A DNA stretch of 64,000 nt from Gavia stellata (lineage: Eukaryota > Chordata > Aves > Gaviiformes > Gaviidae), in NCBI RefSeq assembly GCF_030936135.1, contig NC_082613.1, positions 5,456,001 to 5,520,000 on the forward strand, written 5' to 3'. Positions 50,246-62,610 of the stretch are shown one piece after another. The notes below the pieces were generated by a model. The model did no database searches and had not been told where the DNA came from. It worked only from the letters and a program-made list of their open reading frames with translations. Each line of letters begins with the position of its first letter. Within the stretch, counting starts at the first letter, position 1. The translations under genes and the position numbers were made by a program.

Positions 50246-52778
50246 TTTTTATTTTGACATATCTTGGCACTTATGTGAGCTTCCTGAGTACTTGTTTTGT
50301 AGGCAGCTGCATATATCAATTGCTGGCATTAAAAAGGGATTTAAAAGATTACCATAATACTCTGGAAATTGGATATTGCAGAGGGATCCATTGGTTTAAG
50401 GAATGTTACAGGCTGACCTTTAAAAGTTTTTTTTCTTTCTTCAGAATATAAAGTAAGTGCTATTAATTGTTTTGCAAATGAGAATAGCATCTTATGGAGA
50501 CTTAATGTCCACATGTTTATTTTTCTTTAATTTTGTGCTGATTGTTTTTTCAGAACTTGGCTTTCCTGCTTTTTGCATGCTCAGTGATATTACTATAGTC
50601 TCAGCATTTTAAGCTAATGGTATCTGTAGAATTTAATATTTTTTGTTTCCTTCTGATTTACAGTCAAGAGATTTGGATTAGAAAGACTGTGAACCTGAGT
50701 GTAAAGGAAAGGATTTCCCTCAGAAACATTCAGAGAAATCCTGAGACAGTAACATAATTTCTTATTTGTTTCCTTTGTGGACAACTTCACTGTTTGGAGG
50801 GTGGGGAGGAGGACAGCACTCTTTTGGTATGCTATCAGAGAATTAAATTGCAGCCTGTGCTGTTCATAGGCATCGGAAGTAATTGTTATATTTGAAAGAA
50901 ATAAGTTAAGTGTTTGAAAATGTCTCAAATATAATGGAGACTTAAGCCAGCAAGAGATTATTGTTCTAGTCAACATAGCCATGGCATTTCAGTTTATTTC
51001 ACAAACTCTTTAGGTTACCATCTGAGGAAGGCTTCTGTTCATCATTTTTTAATTTGATTTTACCATAAAACAAAACTGGCATTTTAGATTGTCAATAGCA
51101 ATTTACAAAACACAAGGTTGTGAACTTGGTTACCACCCTCATCTTAAGTGGAAATACTTCTAGAAGAAATGTTTATCAATGTTCGTTCTTCCCTTGGTGT
51201 CCATAACTCTTTGATTCTATCCTCTGATACGCGTAGATTTTTTTCCTTTTCTGTATTTTTTTCTTAAGTCATGTTTTCTGGCTTGTTTCATAAGATTTCT
51301 TTACTCAACTGGTGGTCTAGTTGTTCAGAGTTCTCATCTGTCTGTATCTGTTCTTCTTAAAACAAAATTCTCATTGTGAAAAATTTTCTATTTGAAGTGG
51401 GATGGCAACATTCCTTTTTAATGTCTGCTCTCCCTGTCCCAACACGGCTTGCCTCTGGCTGGAGTTCTTACATGTCTCCAAGGATATTACTAATCCACTT
51501 TGGAAGAGAATGGAAAATCTGTTTTACAAAGGTTTTAGGAGTCTTAACTGATTTTGTTCCAAAATGGGTCAACTTCTTCCAAATTTAAATTCTTTCCTTG
51601 AAAGACAATATTTCGTTTTTCACTCCTATAGGGAAAAAACTATAAATAAAAATCCATATCAAGATTAACAGTGACGTTGTTAATTATTTTTGAATGAAAC
51701 AAGATTTTTTTTGCATAGTATTAGAATTAGTAGTAGGATTATTTTTTTCCCACTTGAAAAAGAGAGATGAGAAAAGCCAGTAATATTTTGTCTAGTACTT
51801 TAGGACTTGCTGTAATTTTGTTAAATTAAAGAATTAATCCACATGGGTTATTTAACCTTGGTCTGTTACCTAACCCTTTTTTTCCTTTATTATCCAGTTA
51901 TACTTGCAATGTTATTCTACCTCCTTCCAACCCAGTCTAAACCTACTTTATTGCATCTTTTTTCAAAGCATACAATTTTTCATATGTGTTCCAGTAAAAC
52001 TAAAGTTTCTAGCCTTTTTCTATTTGGTTGAGAAACACCCTTCTTTTTTTTCTGGCTATGAAAGCCTTATAGATGGGATCTGAACCCTGAAGGAAAATAT
52101 TCCAGATACTTCCTCCCAGGTATGCCTGTCACTGGTTCATTTACTTTATCTTTAGAAATAAATGCCTTGGAGGATAAAAAAATGCATAAAAATAATTCTT
52201 CAGTTGTGAAACTACAGTAATCTGGCTAATGATCTGTTTCCAAATGTGTTGTGTGAATCTGCCCTTTCCCTTTCAATCTTGGAATATTAAACTCCCTTTA
52301 TTTTGGGGCAATTGATGCATATTCTTCTTATTTAAATGCACATATGTATCAGTGCACTGACAAGTATTTCTTTTTCATAATATCAGTACTTCATTTTTCC
52401 AAAAGAATGTTCCCTCTTCACCTTTAAGTAGGGATAGAGATCTCTTAATTTACAGTAACTTTCTATTGATTGGTCTTAATTACTTTTTGAAATTATTCCC
52501 ATGTATCACGGAGGTGTAGATTTTGGCAAAGACTGGCCCAGCAGGCTCTGCACAGAGAGCAGAAGTGTTCAGGCTGTTTGTGTTTTCTTACTCCTTCCAC
52601 TGTACAGGCAAGTCAGGGAGAGAGGGAATGTTACATGCACAAGTTCTTGGGTTTTCTTCCCTATAGTAACTATATAGGGATTCTCATAATTTGGTATGTT
52701 GTTGGAGTGACTCATACTTCCATTAACTCCTCTACATGAATGAGAAGGAAGTAGAGACTTAGCTGCTGAAAATAGCAC
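50246..52778. other. AT-rich noncoding DNA
   Basis: No gene or recognised repeat. T-rich runs are common and give hydrophobic chance open frames on the plus strand. Confidence 0.6.
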
Positions 52779-52851
52779 TGAAATCCTGACCCTGCTGGAG
52801 TCAATGCCTAAAGTTCATCCTGATTTCAGTATGGCAAGGATTTCACTGGGT
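52779..52851. repeat. Amniote hairpin-type interspersed repeat fragment
   Basis: The ends are inversely related: 'gaaatcctg' at 52780-52788 and 'aaggatttc' at about 52836-52844. Between them are 'ctggagtcaatgcc' and 'tgatttcag', diverged forms of the halves 'ttgaagtcaatggc' and 'ttgacttcag'. This is the familiar old amniote repeat found in many noncoding regions. Confidence 0.5.
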
Positions 52852-55800
52852 CTTAAGGGAACACCTTGCATGTTACATACTGGTACAGGTTCTGCAATGT
52901 TCTTTCTTTATAGCTGAGCCTGGACGTGTTGACTGTCCCTAACTAAAGTAATCTAGGAAATTTAAGCAGCTGAGCTCAAAAGTTAGCCTTGGTTGTGTAT
53001 ACACATAATAAATCTCTTGTAATACTTAAACATTCAGATATTTGCCAAGAGTGGTGCTGTCTGAAACTGTTTGAAGAATATATTCTCTTAAGGCCATGGA
53101 CTTTCTTTTCTTTCTTTTTTTTTAAATTATTTTTTGACAAAATGGAAACTATTCCACATACTCTTCCATGAAGTAAACCTTTATCTCTTATCATTTCATT
53201 ATCAGTTCTCAAGGGGAGTGACATGAGATAGCAATCACTCTAAAGAGAATGACCAGCATGTGAGATAAAGAAAAATAACTGTTGCTTATCTTTTAGGAGA
53301 GAGAAATTACTTTTCTCTGTGTAAGACATGGAGGGACATGACAAATAGTAATAGTTCAGTCCTTTTGCCATGAGTAGCAGAAGGTAACGGTGAAAATGGA
53401 GTACAGTTCTAGGAATAATGCAACCTCTCTTTAGCCCAAGAGGTAAGGAGGGCTTTGAGTAACGTGTGTTTTTTCATGAGAAGCATACAGAATTTTTTTT
53501 AGACAAGTCTTTCTTCTTCCTTATCTTCATTGCCATTTGTATTCTGGAGGAAGTCTAGGATAATGTCAAGTGTATAGCTGGAAAGTAGTCAAAAGTTTTA
53601 GCACCATTTGGCTGTACTGTTTGCTCTTTGAACCATGGTTCAGAAGCATAGCCAACTCCTTGCTTACCTGGTGTTACTTGCTGAGGTGTGGTGAGAAGCT
53701 GAAGCAACTGCAGTAGGACAAGAGTTGTAGAAGACAAGGTAGGGGAGCTGACATTGACGCAGTGGGAATTCTTCTGTGAAATTGCAAAGCTGCCAATCAG
53801 TACTGCTGCACCCCACTAAGACACAACTCCTGAGGAAACCAAGCATTGGTATTTCTGCTGACCGTAGCAACCCACTATTTAACATGTGGCTTTGCAATGT
53901 ATGTGCATAGACTTACTTCAGTTTTTAAGGAAGAGATTAACTTCCATCTATTTGGAAAAAAGCTTAAGAATGTATTTTCTCACATTAGTATAGTTTTCAA
54001 GCAAGGTACAGCCAAGGTACATGCAGGTTGTTAACTGAGGTGATGTGTTCATTTGATCTCAGAAGACCAAGACTTATCCTCCACCCAGTCCTTCCAACTG
54101 AATCAAGAACTTCCAGTAGGAGATAAAGGTCTGAACCCTGGATATCTGCTGGTTATATAGATGGCTGAAGCTTATGTCAGCAAACTTCAGCCCAAGACAG
54201 TGTAGAAAACATGGCAAAGAACGGACGCTATTTGTTTCGCTAGCTTAGTGATAGTGTGGAAAAAAATCTAAAATCATTGGTTAAAAAAAAGACATAAAAA
54301 CAGTAACAGCGTTGTTTTTTCCACTCTTGAATATGTGTTATATTCTATAGTACAGAAAGCAGTTAATATTTCATAACAGTGGGAAATTGTATCATGCAGG
54401 TGTCATCAAATGCAATAATTAAACCTCAGCAAAGTAGTTTAAACATGCTGTTACTGGTGTGACTAGTTAGTGCTGTACATGATGGGGAAGAGAGTCTGAT
54501 TAGGGAGCCTGTAGGCAACTGGGGATAAAAGACCAGTGTCAGCAGCATCTTAACTAGCTGAGAAAAGTCTGTGTGCCCAGCATGCTGCTTCTTGTGCTTT
54601 AATAACTAGTCATCATCTGATACTTTTCCTGTTGACAACCAAGTGTGTATAAAGGTGATAAAAATGTGAACTGTGACCAACATATTTCAGCCGCAATTTG
54701 GAAGGTTTCTTCCTCATGTTTTAAGAGACTGTTTGTATAATAGTAGCTGTATCACGTGAGTTACCCCTTTTGCAAGAATGTTGGTGTTATAAGAAATAGT
54801 TTGACACGCATTTCCCTCTTGTAGTGAGTATCCAAAACCAGTTACTCTAGAAAGCCAGGCAACCGACTCAAAGATTAAAAGCCCAAGGAGGACAGAGCCC
54901 AGCTTTATCAGAATCTGTCTAACCTTAAAATCAGTGGCAACACAAATCTGTATGAAGAGAGTATGTGTGAGTGCTAAGCCATGAGCATGGACATCTGATA
55001 CAGGAGGCAGGCAAAGGTAATATTTGAACACTTGAGGATTCAAATTTATACTGGATATCAGGGGCTCATCTGAAGAAGTCCTAGTTATGAAGGACTGAAC
55101 TCTGCTCTTTAAGGAGTTATTTAATTTTATTTTTATTGTACACAGTCTTCCAGAATGACCCTTTAAATCACGTTTTCAATTATTATTAATTTGGCTAGAG
55201 AGTGGGAAAATAAAAATGAAGACATGCTCCCAAAACAAAAAAAAAATCTCAAAATTAAGTGGCTGCTGGGTAGAGGATGATAAACTGAAAAAATTTGCTT
55301 CTAAATTGGCAAGGAATTTATACATTATGCCAGGTATTTGTGTCTACTCTCATGAGATGAGTTAAGATTAGGAAGGTAGAAGATGAGAGCTCTTAGGACG
55401 GACTGGAATACGGACAGCAAGGCAGCTGGGAATTTCAGAGGGTTTCTGTTCCAGGTGGAAGGTGTTGTCTCTAAAATGTAAGTGAAGACTCACTGATGAG
55501 GGAGGTAGGAAATATCTGGCAGAGCATAGCACTCTAAATGTGCAAAATTAGAAAACAGGTTCAAGGTGACCACTGGGAAACTCCTCTAAGCCTCTGCAGA
55601 ATTGCTGTTTTCTTTTGTGAGAAGATGCCATCGTCTGTTTTGTGACACTAGGAGAAAATACTTTCTGTGCGTAAGTAATACTTGGACTTAGATTTGTACT
55701 GTGTGAATGTATCTGTGCTGTTTGTTTGGAAAATACCTGGGCCAGTTGAGTTCTCACTGGAAATCTAATTTAGTGAGAGCTGATGTGAGACTGCAAAATT

Positions 55801-58800
55801 ATTTCTGTGGAAGAGTTGGAAATAAAGATACTTGTGGTACAACAAAATTGTGATTATGATATTCTCAGTAGTTAGCGTGGAAATTTTTAAATCAAATAGG
55901 TGAGGTTTTATTTGAAAAACGCTGGCTTGTTGAAGCAAAAATGTACCTATTTCAACACACTTCCACTAACAATCAGATGCGTATCTGTCAGAAACTTGCC
56001 TGGTTATCTTGCAGGGAGCTAAAAATTACAGATTTTCAGTATTTGTGGCTTCTTGGCCAGAATACAGTAAATATTCCACAATTCTGTTTTTAAAGCTGGA
56101 GAGAAAGTGCAAATAACTCCATCTTAAGTGAAGGCTCATGGGACCTGCTGGTTCCCTGCCATGCATTTCAAGGACTGATAAGTTTGATAGGCCTGGCACC
56201 TTTGGGATGAAGTGGGGATGTCGGCATTTTATGCTCCCTGGTAGCACTTGCCCTAACTTTAAAAGGACTTTGTAGAATGTCCTTGTTTTTTCTAGAGCAG
56301 CAGAGGCTATTCTCAGAATTAGGACCAGCATACATAGTTGCTGGGTGCTAGGGCAATTGGCTGTCTAGTTTTATTTTGGGGGAAAAAAAACCTTTAAAAA
56401 ATTGATTTTTTTTTTTTTTAATCTATTTCTCATGCTGGATTTTTTTGACTTCAAAATGGTGGGTGGGGTGTCCTATTCCGTCTCAGAGAGAGATTATGCT
56501 GCTGATTCAGATTTTCTTCATAATGGAAGTTACAAATTTAACCAGCATTCCTGGTACTAAGATAGTATTGTGCATCTAAAGCTAATACGATTTCTTCAAA
56601 GCAGCAAACAGCCAGTACTGCCTTCAAATGCTTCTTAATAGAAAGACAAAATAAGAGACAAAACATTGATATTCTGTAATAATGTAAGGACAAGTGCAGA
56701 AATATTGCGCTCTCTCTATATATCCTAGTAGAACTTGTTTTGGTTTATGTTATGGTAGTGACCTAGTACACCATTTGTTGCGATTACTAATGCTATGCAA
56801 GAACAGTGTGTGCTCTTACCTATTTTATTAATTATGTTGTTTTCCAGCTGCTTCTTTTGACTTGTTTAAAATATCTCTTCAATCATCTGCAACATTGCTC
56901 CTTTATATAAAGTAACAAAACACTTTGAACTATTCTTTTGATTAAATTTAATTGTGTTATAGGCATAGCTGACAGGCTAATATCTCATCCTATGGTACTT
57001 AAATAAACATCTTATCCTCCCATCAGTTTCTCATAAATCCTATACTTATTTTGTATATCCACAGGAGTCCTTTTGAACTTTGCATTTGTTATTTTAAAAT
57101 GTAAGTGCATGTTTTATTGGGGACAATGATATCTTGGTAAATAATTTTGGCTTAATTGATTTCATGCAACAGTCACAGGATCTAAATATGCAAACGGTCA
57201 AGTTTTCTGGGTTCAAGTCCCACAGAACTGAAATATAGGAGGGCAAACTTTAGATCATGAAATTGAGCAACTGTTTTCCATTTATGTTGTTGTATACAAC
57301 TAAATTATAGGTTGTTGATTCAATGACCTCTGGGAAAATCACAGTGCAAAAGTCTTTTGGCTTGTGAATTGCTATGCGAATGTAATTATGTAGGTGTAAT
57401 GTGTTGTAGGGTTTTTTCCTAGTTCTTTAATTGAACTGTGTTATACGTTGGGCTAGGTTGCTGGCTTTATATTTGGTTGCTTCGCTCTTTCTTTTCTGTA
57501 CAATACTATGTAATTCAGTATTTATTAAGGTTTTATGTGCTATGGCATCTTCCTGCAGTCCAGGCTTCATTTGTGGTAGTTGTTAAGGATGAAATACAAT
57601 TGTACAATTAACTAATTGTGATTTGATACAGAAATGCTGCTAGGGAAAAAATGCAAACATCTACAGACTCCTTAAATCACTCTTCTCTTTTAAGACTATC
57701 TAAGACAGGAGGAAATAAAAAAAAAAAACAAATTGCCCTTGTGCCAGTTGCAATACAAGTTGACAAAATATTTAGACAGTTTGTTCCTAAGCAAATACAT
57801 ATGCTAGACAATCAGATGAATGTTTTGATGGATCTGATAATGAATACAAATTAAGACCACAAGTCGCTGAAGGTGGCCAAACAACTGTCCTGCCAAATGA
57901 ATTGCAGCACAGTTGGAGATAGTGGATTGAAATTGCCTGACATCTTTTTCCCCCAGACACCTTTCAACAATTCAGGCTGGCTGGGGCCACTTGTCCATTC
58001 CCTGTAAATCAAAGTTTTCTGTGTGTCTTTCCTGCTGTTATCACTCATGGCAAAGGGACTCCTCTTGATTCTACCTTAATATTGCTTTGCCTTTTAGAGC
58101 TTTTACAGTTGTCTTACAATTTCTAAGTGAAAGATGGCAAATGCACTATTTGTAGTTACCTAATTACACCTAGTATGAAAGCAAGCTACCAGGTGTAGCC
58201 CCTGAAGGCCTGATTTGTTCAATGTAACCGAACACACTTGAATTTGAACACATTTAAGTGTTTTCGTTTTGCAGAAATGCATTGATGGCAGAGCTACTTC
58301 TGATTTGTCTCAATCCAATGAAGAGAAGAATCTATCCCATGGCTGCTTCGCTGCAGCAGAATTGCACAATCCCTTCTGGAATGCCAAATAGCATGCTGGG
58401 ATATGGATGCAAAGGGAAGGATCCTTCTGGGTTTGTTTCTTGTATTTTTTTCAATACAGCCTCTTGGAAGTCTGTTTATTACCCTGTCAATTAAGTTTTC
58501 AACTGTATTATTCTTTTTTCATGAAAGCATTTCTTGTTTTAGTTGAAAAACTGTAACACTTCCATAATAGAAACTTTGGCAACTAGACATTTTCAAAGTA
58601 ACTTTTGTATTAATAGGCACAATACAGGTTGTGGCCTTTGCTGTGATAATCTTTTTGTTTGTTCTCTTGTCTGACATAGAGGGCAACTTTAGACTACGTG
58701 AGAGTTTGATGCTGTCTTTGTGCACAAATCTACCAATTTTCTTTCATTTGTAACCTAACCTTAAAAATAGCCAGATATTGAAGATCTTGACAATTCGAGA

Positions 58801-61800
58801 CAATGCTGTTGCATAACATGTAATTAATACAATTAAATTATAGATCAACTAAAAGTAAAATTTGGTCCAAGTTTCTCATGGTTCAATTAAATCAGATTTA
58901 TTTCTGTGTTTTATGAATCCTGCTGAAATGTGCTGCACGAGAGCTGCACTCCTAAGTACAGAAAACTCACGAAGCTTTTCCATCCAGTTGACAGGACTTG
59001 CAATAGATCAGAAACTTGTAACTTAGTGATTGTGACACATGATTCTTCTAAATGAGGTGGTATATTCCCTTTCCATAGGTTATGAGCTAGAGTCCTTCAA
59101 AGACCTCACTATCCAGTTATACATATACGAAAGCAATAATTAATTTCAATGGAAGACCTGAAGTGGTAGAAACATTCTGTCATTTATAGAGTGGCTCTTT
59201 CAGCATCAGTTTAGAGTGGAAGTGTTACTGTTCAGTCCCTCAATAGTTTGTTTCCTTTCATCTTCTGCAGTTTGGGGTTTTTTTCATCATATCAGCAGCT
59301 TCATTTTGTTGTACGTTGCTGCAGGGTGCTTTCAGAGAGATTGCTGCCAGTTTTAATCTCATACTCCTGTGATTCACAGAGATGCCTTCTGATTATTTTT
59401 CATCCCCGCCCCTGTTTTTTAAAAGCTAGTTCCTAGCTTCCATTTAAGTCAAAGAAATTTTGCTAGCAATTTCAATGTGGACAAGATGTGACCTATGCCA
59501 CTTAACAATTTTTTTTTTTAAGAGTGGCAAAAGTACTTTCATTTCTAAGATTTAAGGTTTATTTGTGCTTGTGCATAAAGAAGAAAGGGCGTCTTCAAGC
59601 CATATTTTTTTCCTTTCTAAAAACTTGAGTTTGGATGTAACTGACATTGGCTGGAAAAGTCATTTTACTTTCTTTCTGCCAGCACATCATCTTCAGGTTT
59701 TCATTGTGCCCTTTTGTGTTCCTTTCTGCCCATCATTGATACTTCACCCTCAGGAAGTGGGGAAAACAGTGTAATGTCATCTATGCACTTGGAAGTACAA
59801 TAGATACCTTTACAAGGTAAATTAATGTGTTCTTTCTACTCTGAGATAGTTCTATCTGGGGAGTGTGTCTTTCAGTCCTATAAAAACGACAACCCTAAGT
59901 TTTAAGATCTGGGATCAAATACTTCAGCATTTAACTTCAGTCTAATCAGAGGTGGAATGCTGTGAATGAAGCACAGTAACAGAAGTTCATTCAAAAATGC
60001 TTGTGACGTTCACCTTTATGGTTTGCAGCTCCATAACCAAAACTGTTTCTGCTTCTGGATTCTGGTTGTCTGACGTAGCACGAGAACTGTTTGTTGCATT
60101 TTGGAAGTGTCTTACATTATGGCTGATTCTCAAGTCTTTGAATATTTAGTCTAATCTTGATTCAGATGTGAAGTTAATTGGGATTGTATATTTAGTGTCA
60201 AAGTACGAGAAGGGCTGTATTAAACTCTGAAGAAAATTAACAAGCTGTCTCCCAAAGCAAGCATTGCTTTGCTTCTAGGTTTCTACTAGATGTTCCTTTT
60301 TCTGTGTCCGTTTGTTACTGGGATACTCCAGACTAGTTCAGTTGAGCTCAGCTGTTCTTTGTCATTTTAATTACCATAATCAAATGACTGAACAACTACT
60401 CTGTTTGAGAAGAGGAAAAGTTTTTTAATATCCTGTTTAACCTTTCACTGGTTTTAATATTTCCATGAATGGAAGTTAAGTGAAGGCATCTGGCATGTTT
60501 AGTCTCGGTAAATAATGGAACTTCTTTCTGACATATTAATTATACTGAAATCATGACTACTATAAAACTTAAACTTCGGACCTGATCTTGGGAACTCAGG
60601 TGTGCACAAGTAACATTTCACTCCTTTGGAAATAAAACTTCATTTGTGAATGAAGTTTCATGTGTGGAAAAAAAAGAAATATAAGCAACACCTGCAGCAG
60701 TAGGATGTTTTTTATTCTTCTACAAACACCAGTTAGCATCAGAGTGGGTTGCACCATGCTACACTCAACATATAAATCCGGTAAGATGTGTGTAACAAAG
60801 AGCTTATAGTCATTCTTCCACGGTCCTGAAATCAAAACCTAGTGGCTTTCTTGATGACTGGGGGAAATGGCATAGAATGTGTGCTACCTTGGCCAGGGCA
60901 GTGCTGTGCTAGCCCTATGGTAGCTCACTCTAAGCAAGTTAGTTACTGTGCACAGCACATTGCTAGTGTGTCTACACTAGGTATGGAGGTGGTTTTCCTC
61001 TCCTAGCTCAAGCATCTCTGAATGTATTGCTATTTAACTGCTCCTAAGGCATAGTTTTTCCCTGCAATCTACATTTCTATGTTCAATCCAGCAGTCTTCT
61101 AGAAGTCTAAGTATACTCCCTGCCTTAACAGATGTTTTGGCCATATATGGGCAAACTATAGGACTAAAGGTGGACTGCAGAGCAGGCATGGAAAAAATCA
61201 GTCTCCAAGCAGATATCCTGAGCTTAGCCTTTGCTATGACTGATGTAGGTGTTTTCTCTGCCAAGCTTACAAACAGTAATGTATTCTGAAAGCACATAAG
61301 ATCAAGAAGATTGGGTTGCATAAATCTGCTCTTGAGTTTGCACTTTCTGTTACAGTAAAACCAGTCTTTGTGTCTTAGTCCCTGATCTGCAGAATAGATG
61401 CAATGGTAAGTCTCTCCCAAGCTGATCAGAGGCTAAATATTTTGACAGCTATGAGAGATGCTCAGAGAATACAGTTATGAAGACCACAGAGGTATCTCTG
61501 AGAAGAGAGATACCCTGGGAAGCTAAGGGGGATTGCCTCTACTCATTAGCACCATTAAGTATAGGATATACTTGCCATATAGCTATAAAAAAAAAAAAGA
61601 TTGTCATTCACCTGTCTAAAGGAGTTGCTTTCCAGCAGTCCTTAATTTTGCTGCTGCTTCTTCAGCATTGGAAGATTTCTGGAGAGTCACCATAATTTGC
61701 TAAAGTTTCCAAACTTAGCAACAGCAATATCCTTCTGGGACTTGGCACTTCTTGACACTTCTCCCTTTTATAAGAAGTAGGTGCTTGAGATAGTTTTTAT

Positions 61801-61993
61801 TTTTATTTTTTTAATTGATGTTTTTAGATTGATTTTTATTTGAATATATTTTTATTAGAAAAGTTATATTTTGCATTTATAACCTAAGAGTTTATGTACA
61901 TGAGCTATTAATGGGGCAATCAATGCAAGGTAAATTAAGTGTAAGTTTAAGTCATGCGCTTACTAGCCACTAGACATTTATTGCACTGTAAGA
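52852..61993. other. AT-rich noncoding DNA
   Basis: Over 9 kb with no supported gene. The longest frame is a 128-codon minus frame (61034-61420) without a recognised domain. Homopolymer or pyrimidine-rich runs occur near 53100-53135, 56385-56422 and 61580-61600. About 60900-61000 has a weak resemblance to an old amniote repeat ('tagtgtgtctacactaggta'), which is too uncertain to call. Confidence 0.6.
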
Positions 61994-62021
61994 TAGAAGC
62001 TGTCACATGTGACAGCTTCTA
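61994..62021. repeat. 28-bp perfect palindrome centred on CACATGTG
   Basis: The 14-base left arm (TAGAAGCTGTCACA, 61994-62007) is followed with no spacer by its exact reverse complement (62008-62021). The centre TCACATGTGA matches the palindromic M-box/E-box bound by MITF, TFE3 and TFEB. The outer AGCTGT/ACAGCT words add partial CAGCTG-like half sites. The palindrome is seen directly; protein binding is inferred. Confidence 0.95.
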
Positions 62022-62559
62022 CCTTCATTATAACTTCAACATCAGGGTGATGTCAAATTTAAAATGATGCTGAAATTAACTGAAAGTTTCTAACCAATAA
62101 AAGGCTTTAATGAAGCGGAACAAATACAGTGATAAATCCAGAGTAGTTCTACTAGGCTCAGTGCATTGATTCTTTATTTGCACATTTGTAATGAGGCTGA
62201 ATCAGTTGGTCTGATGTTTAACCCTGATTGATCTTTGTCATGTCACTTGAATTCTCTTGACAAAATCTAATTCAAACAATCCTTGTCACTAACATCTCCT
62301 GAAGTAGAGTAGGAAACTAACTACATTAAGCCAGACATGTTTTTGAGTTCAAAGGGTACAGTCGTGTGAACACTTATATTCATTCCTTCCTCTGAGAGCT
62401 GATGGTTGCATATACAAGGATGAATATTTACAGTCTTGCAGCACTGACCAAAGACAATTCTCTTCTATCTGTAATAAAAAGAAAAAGGAAATATCTGAAG
62501 GAGTCTTTGTTGCTGTAAATCAGTATGAAATCAGAAAGCAGTCCAGTGTTAGTAAGTGT

Positions 62560-62573
62560 AACACTTAAGTGTT
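62560..62573. repeat. 14-bp perfect palindrome with CACTTAAGTG
   Basis: AACACTTAAGTGTT is self-complementary. CACTTAAGTG contains two head-to-head NKX2-type half sites (CACTTAA and TTAAGTG). The sequence is certain; the function is speculative. Confidence 0.7.
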
Positions 62574-62590
62574 TTACGAATTTATTCCAA

Positions 62591-62610
62591 CAGAATTCCA
62601 GAGAATTCTG
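62591..62610. repeat. Inverted repeat, 8-bp arms with 4-bp spacer
   Basis: CAGAATTC and GAATTCTG flank CAGA. The inner TTCCAGAGAA is also a TTC-N4-GAA motif (STAT6-like spacing). Confidence 0.7.

Noticed and set aside
57210..57220. GGTTCAAGTCC, a perfect tRNA/SINE B-box
   Set aside because: No cloverleaf can be folded around it: the T-stem is mismatched, there is no acceptor stem, and no A-box lies at the right distance. Taken as coincidence.
60880..61010. Weak similarity to an old amniote SINE/DNA repeat
   Set aside because: Only one short phrase resembles the remembered repeat; not enough to call.
61034..61420. 128-codon minus-strand open frame
   Set aside because: No recognisable motif and no gene context.
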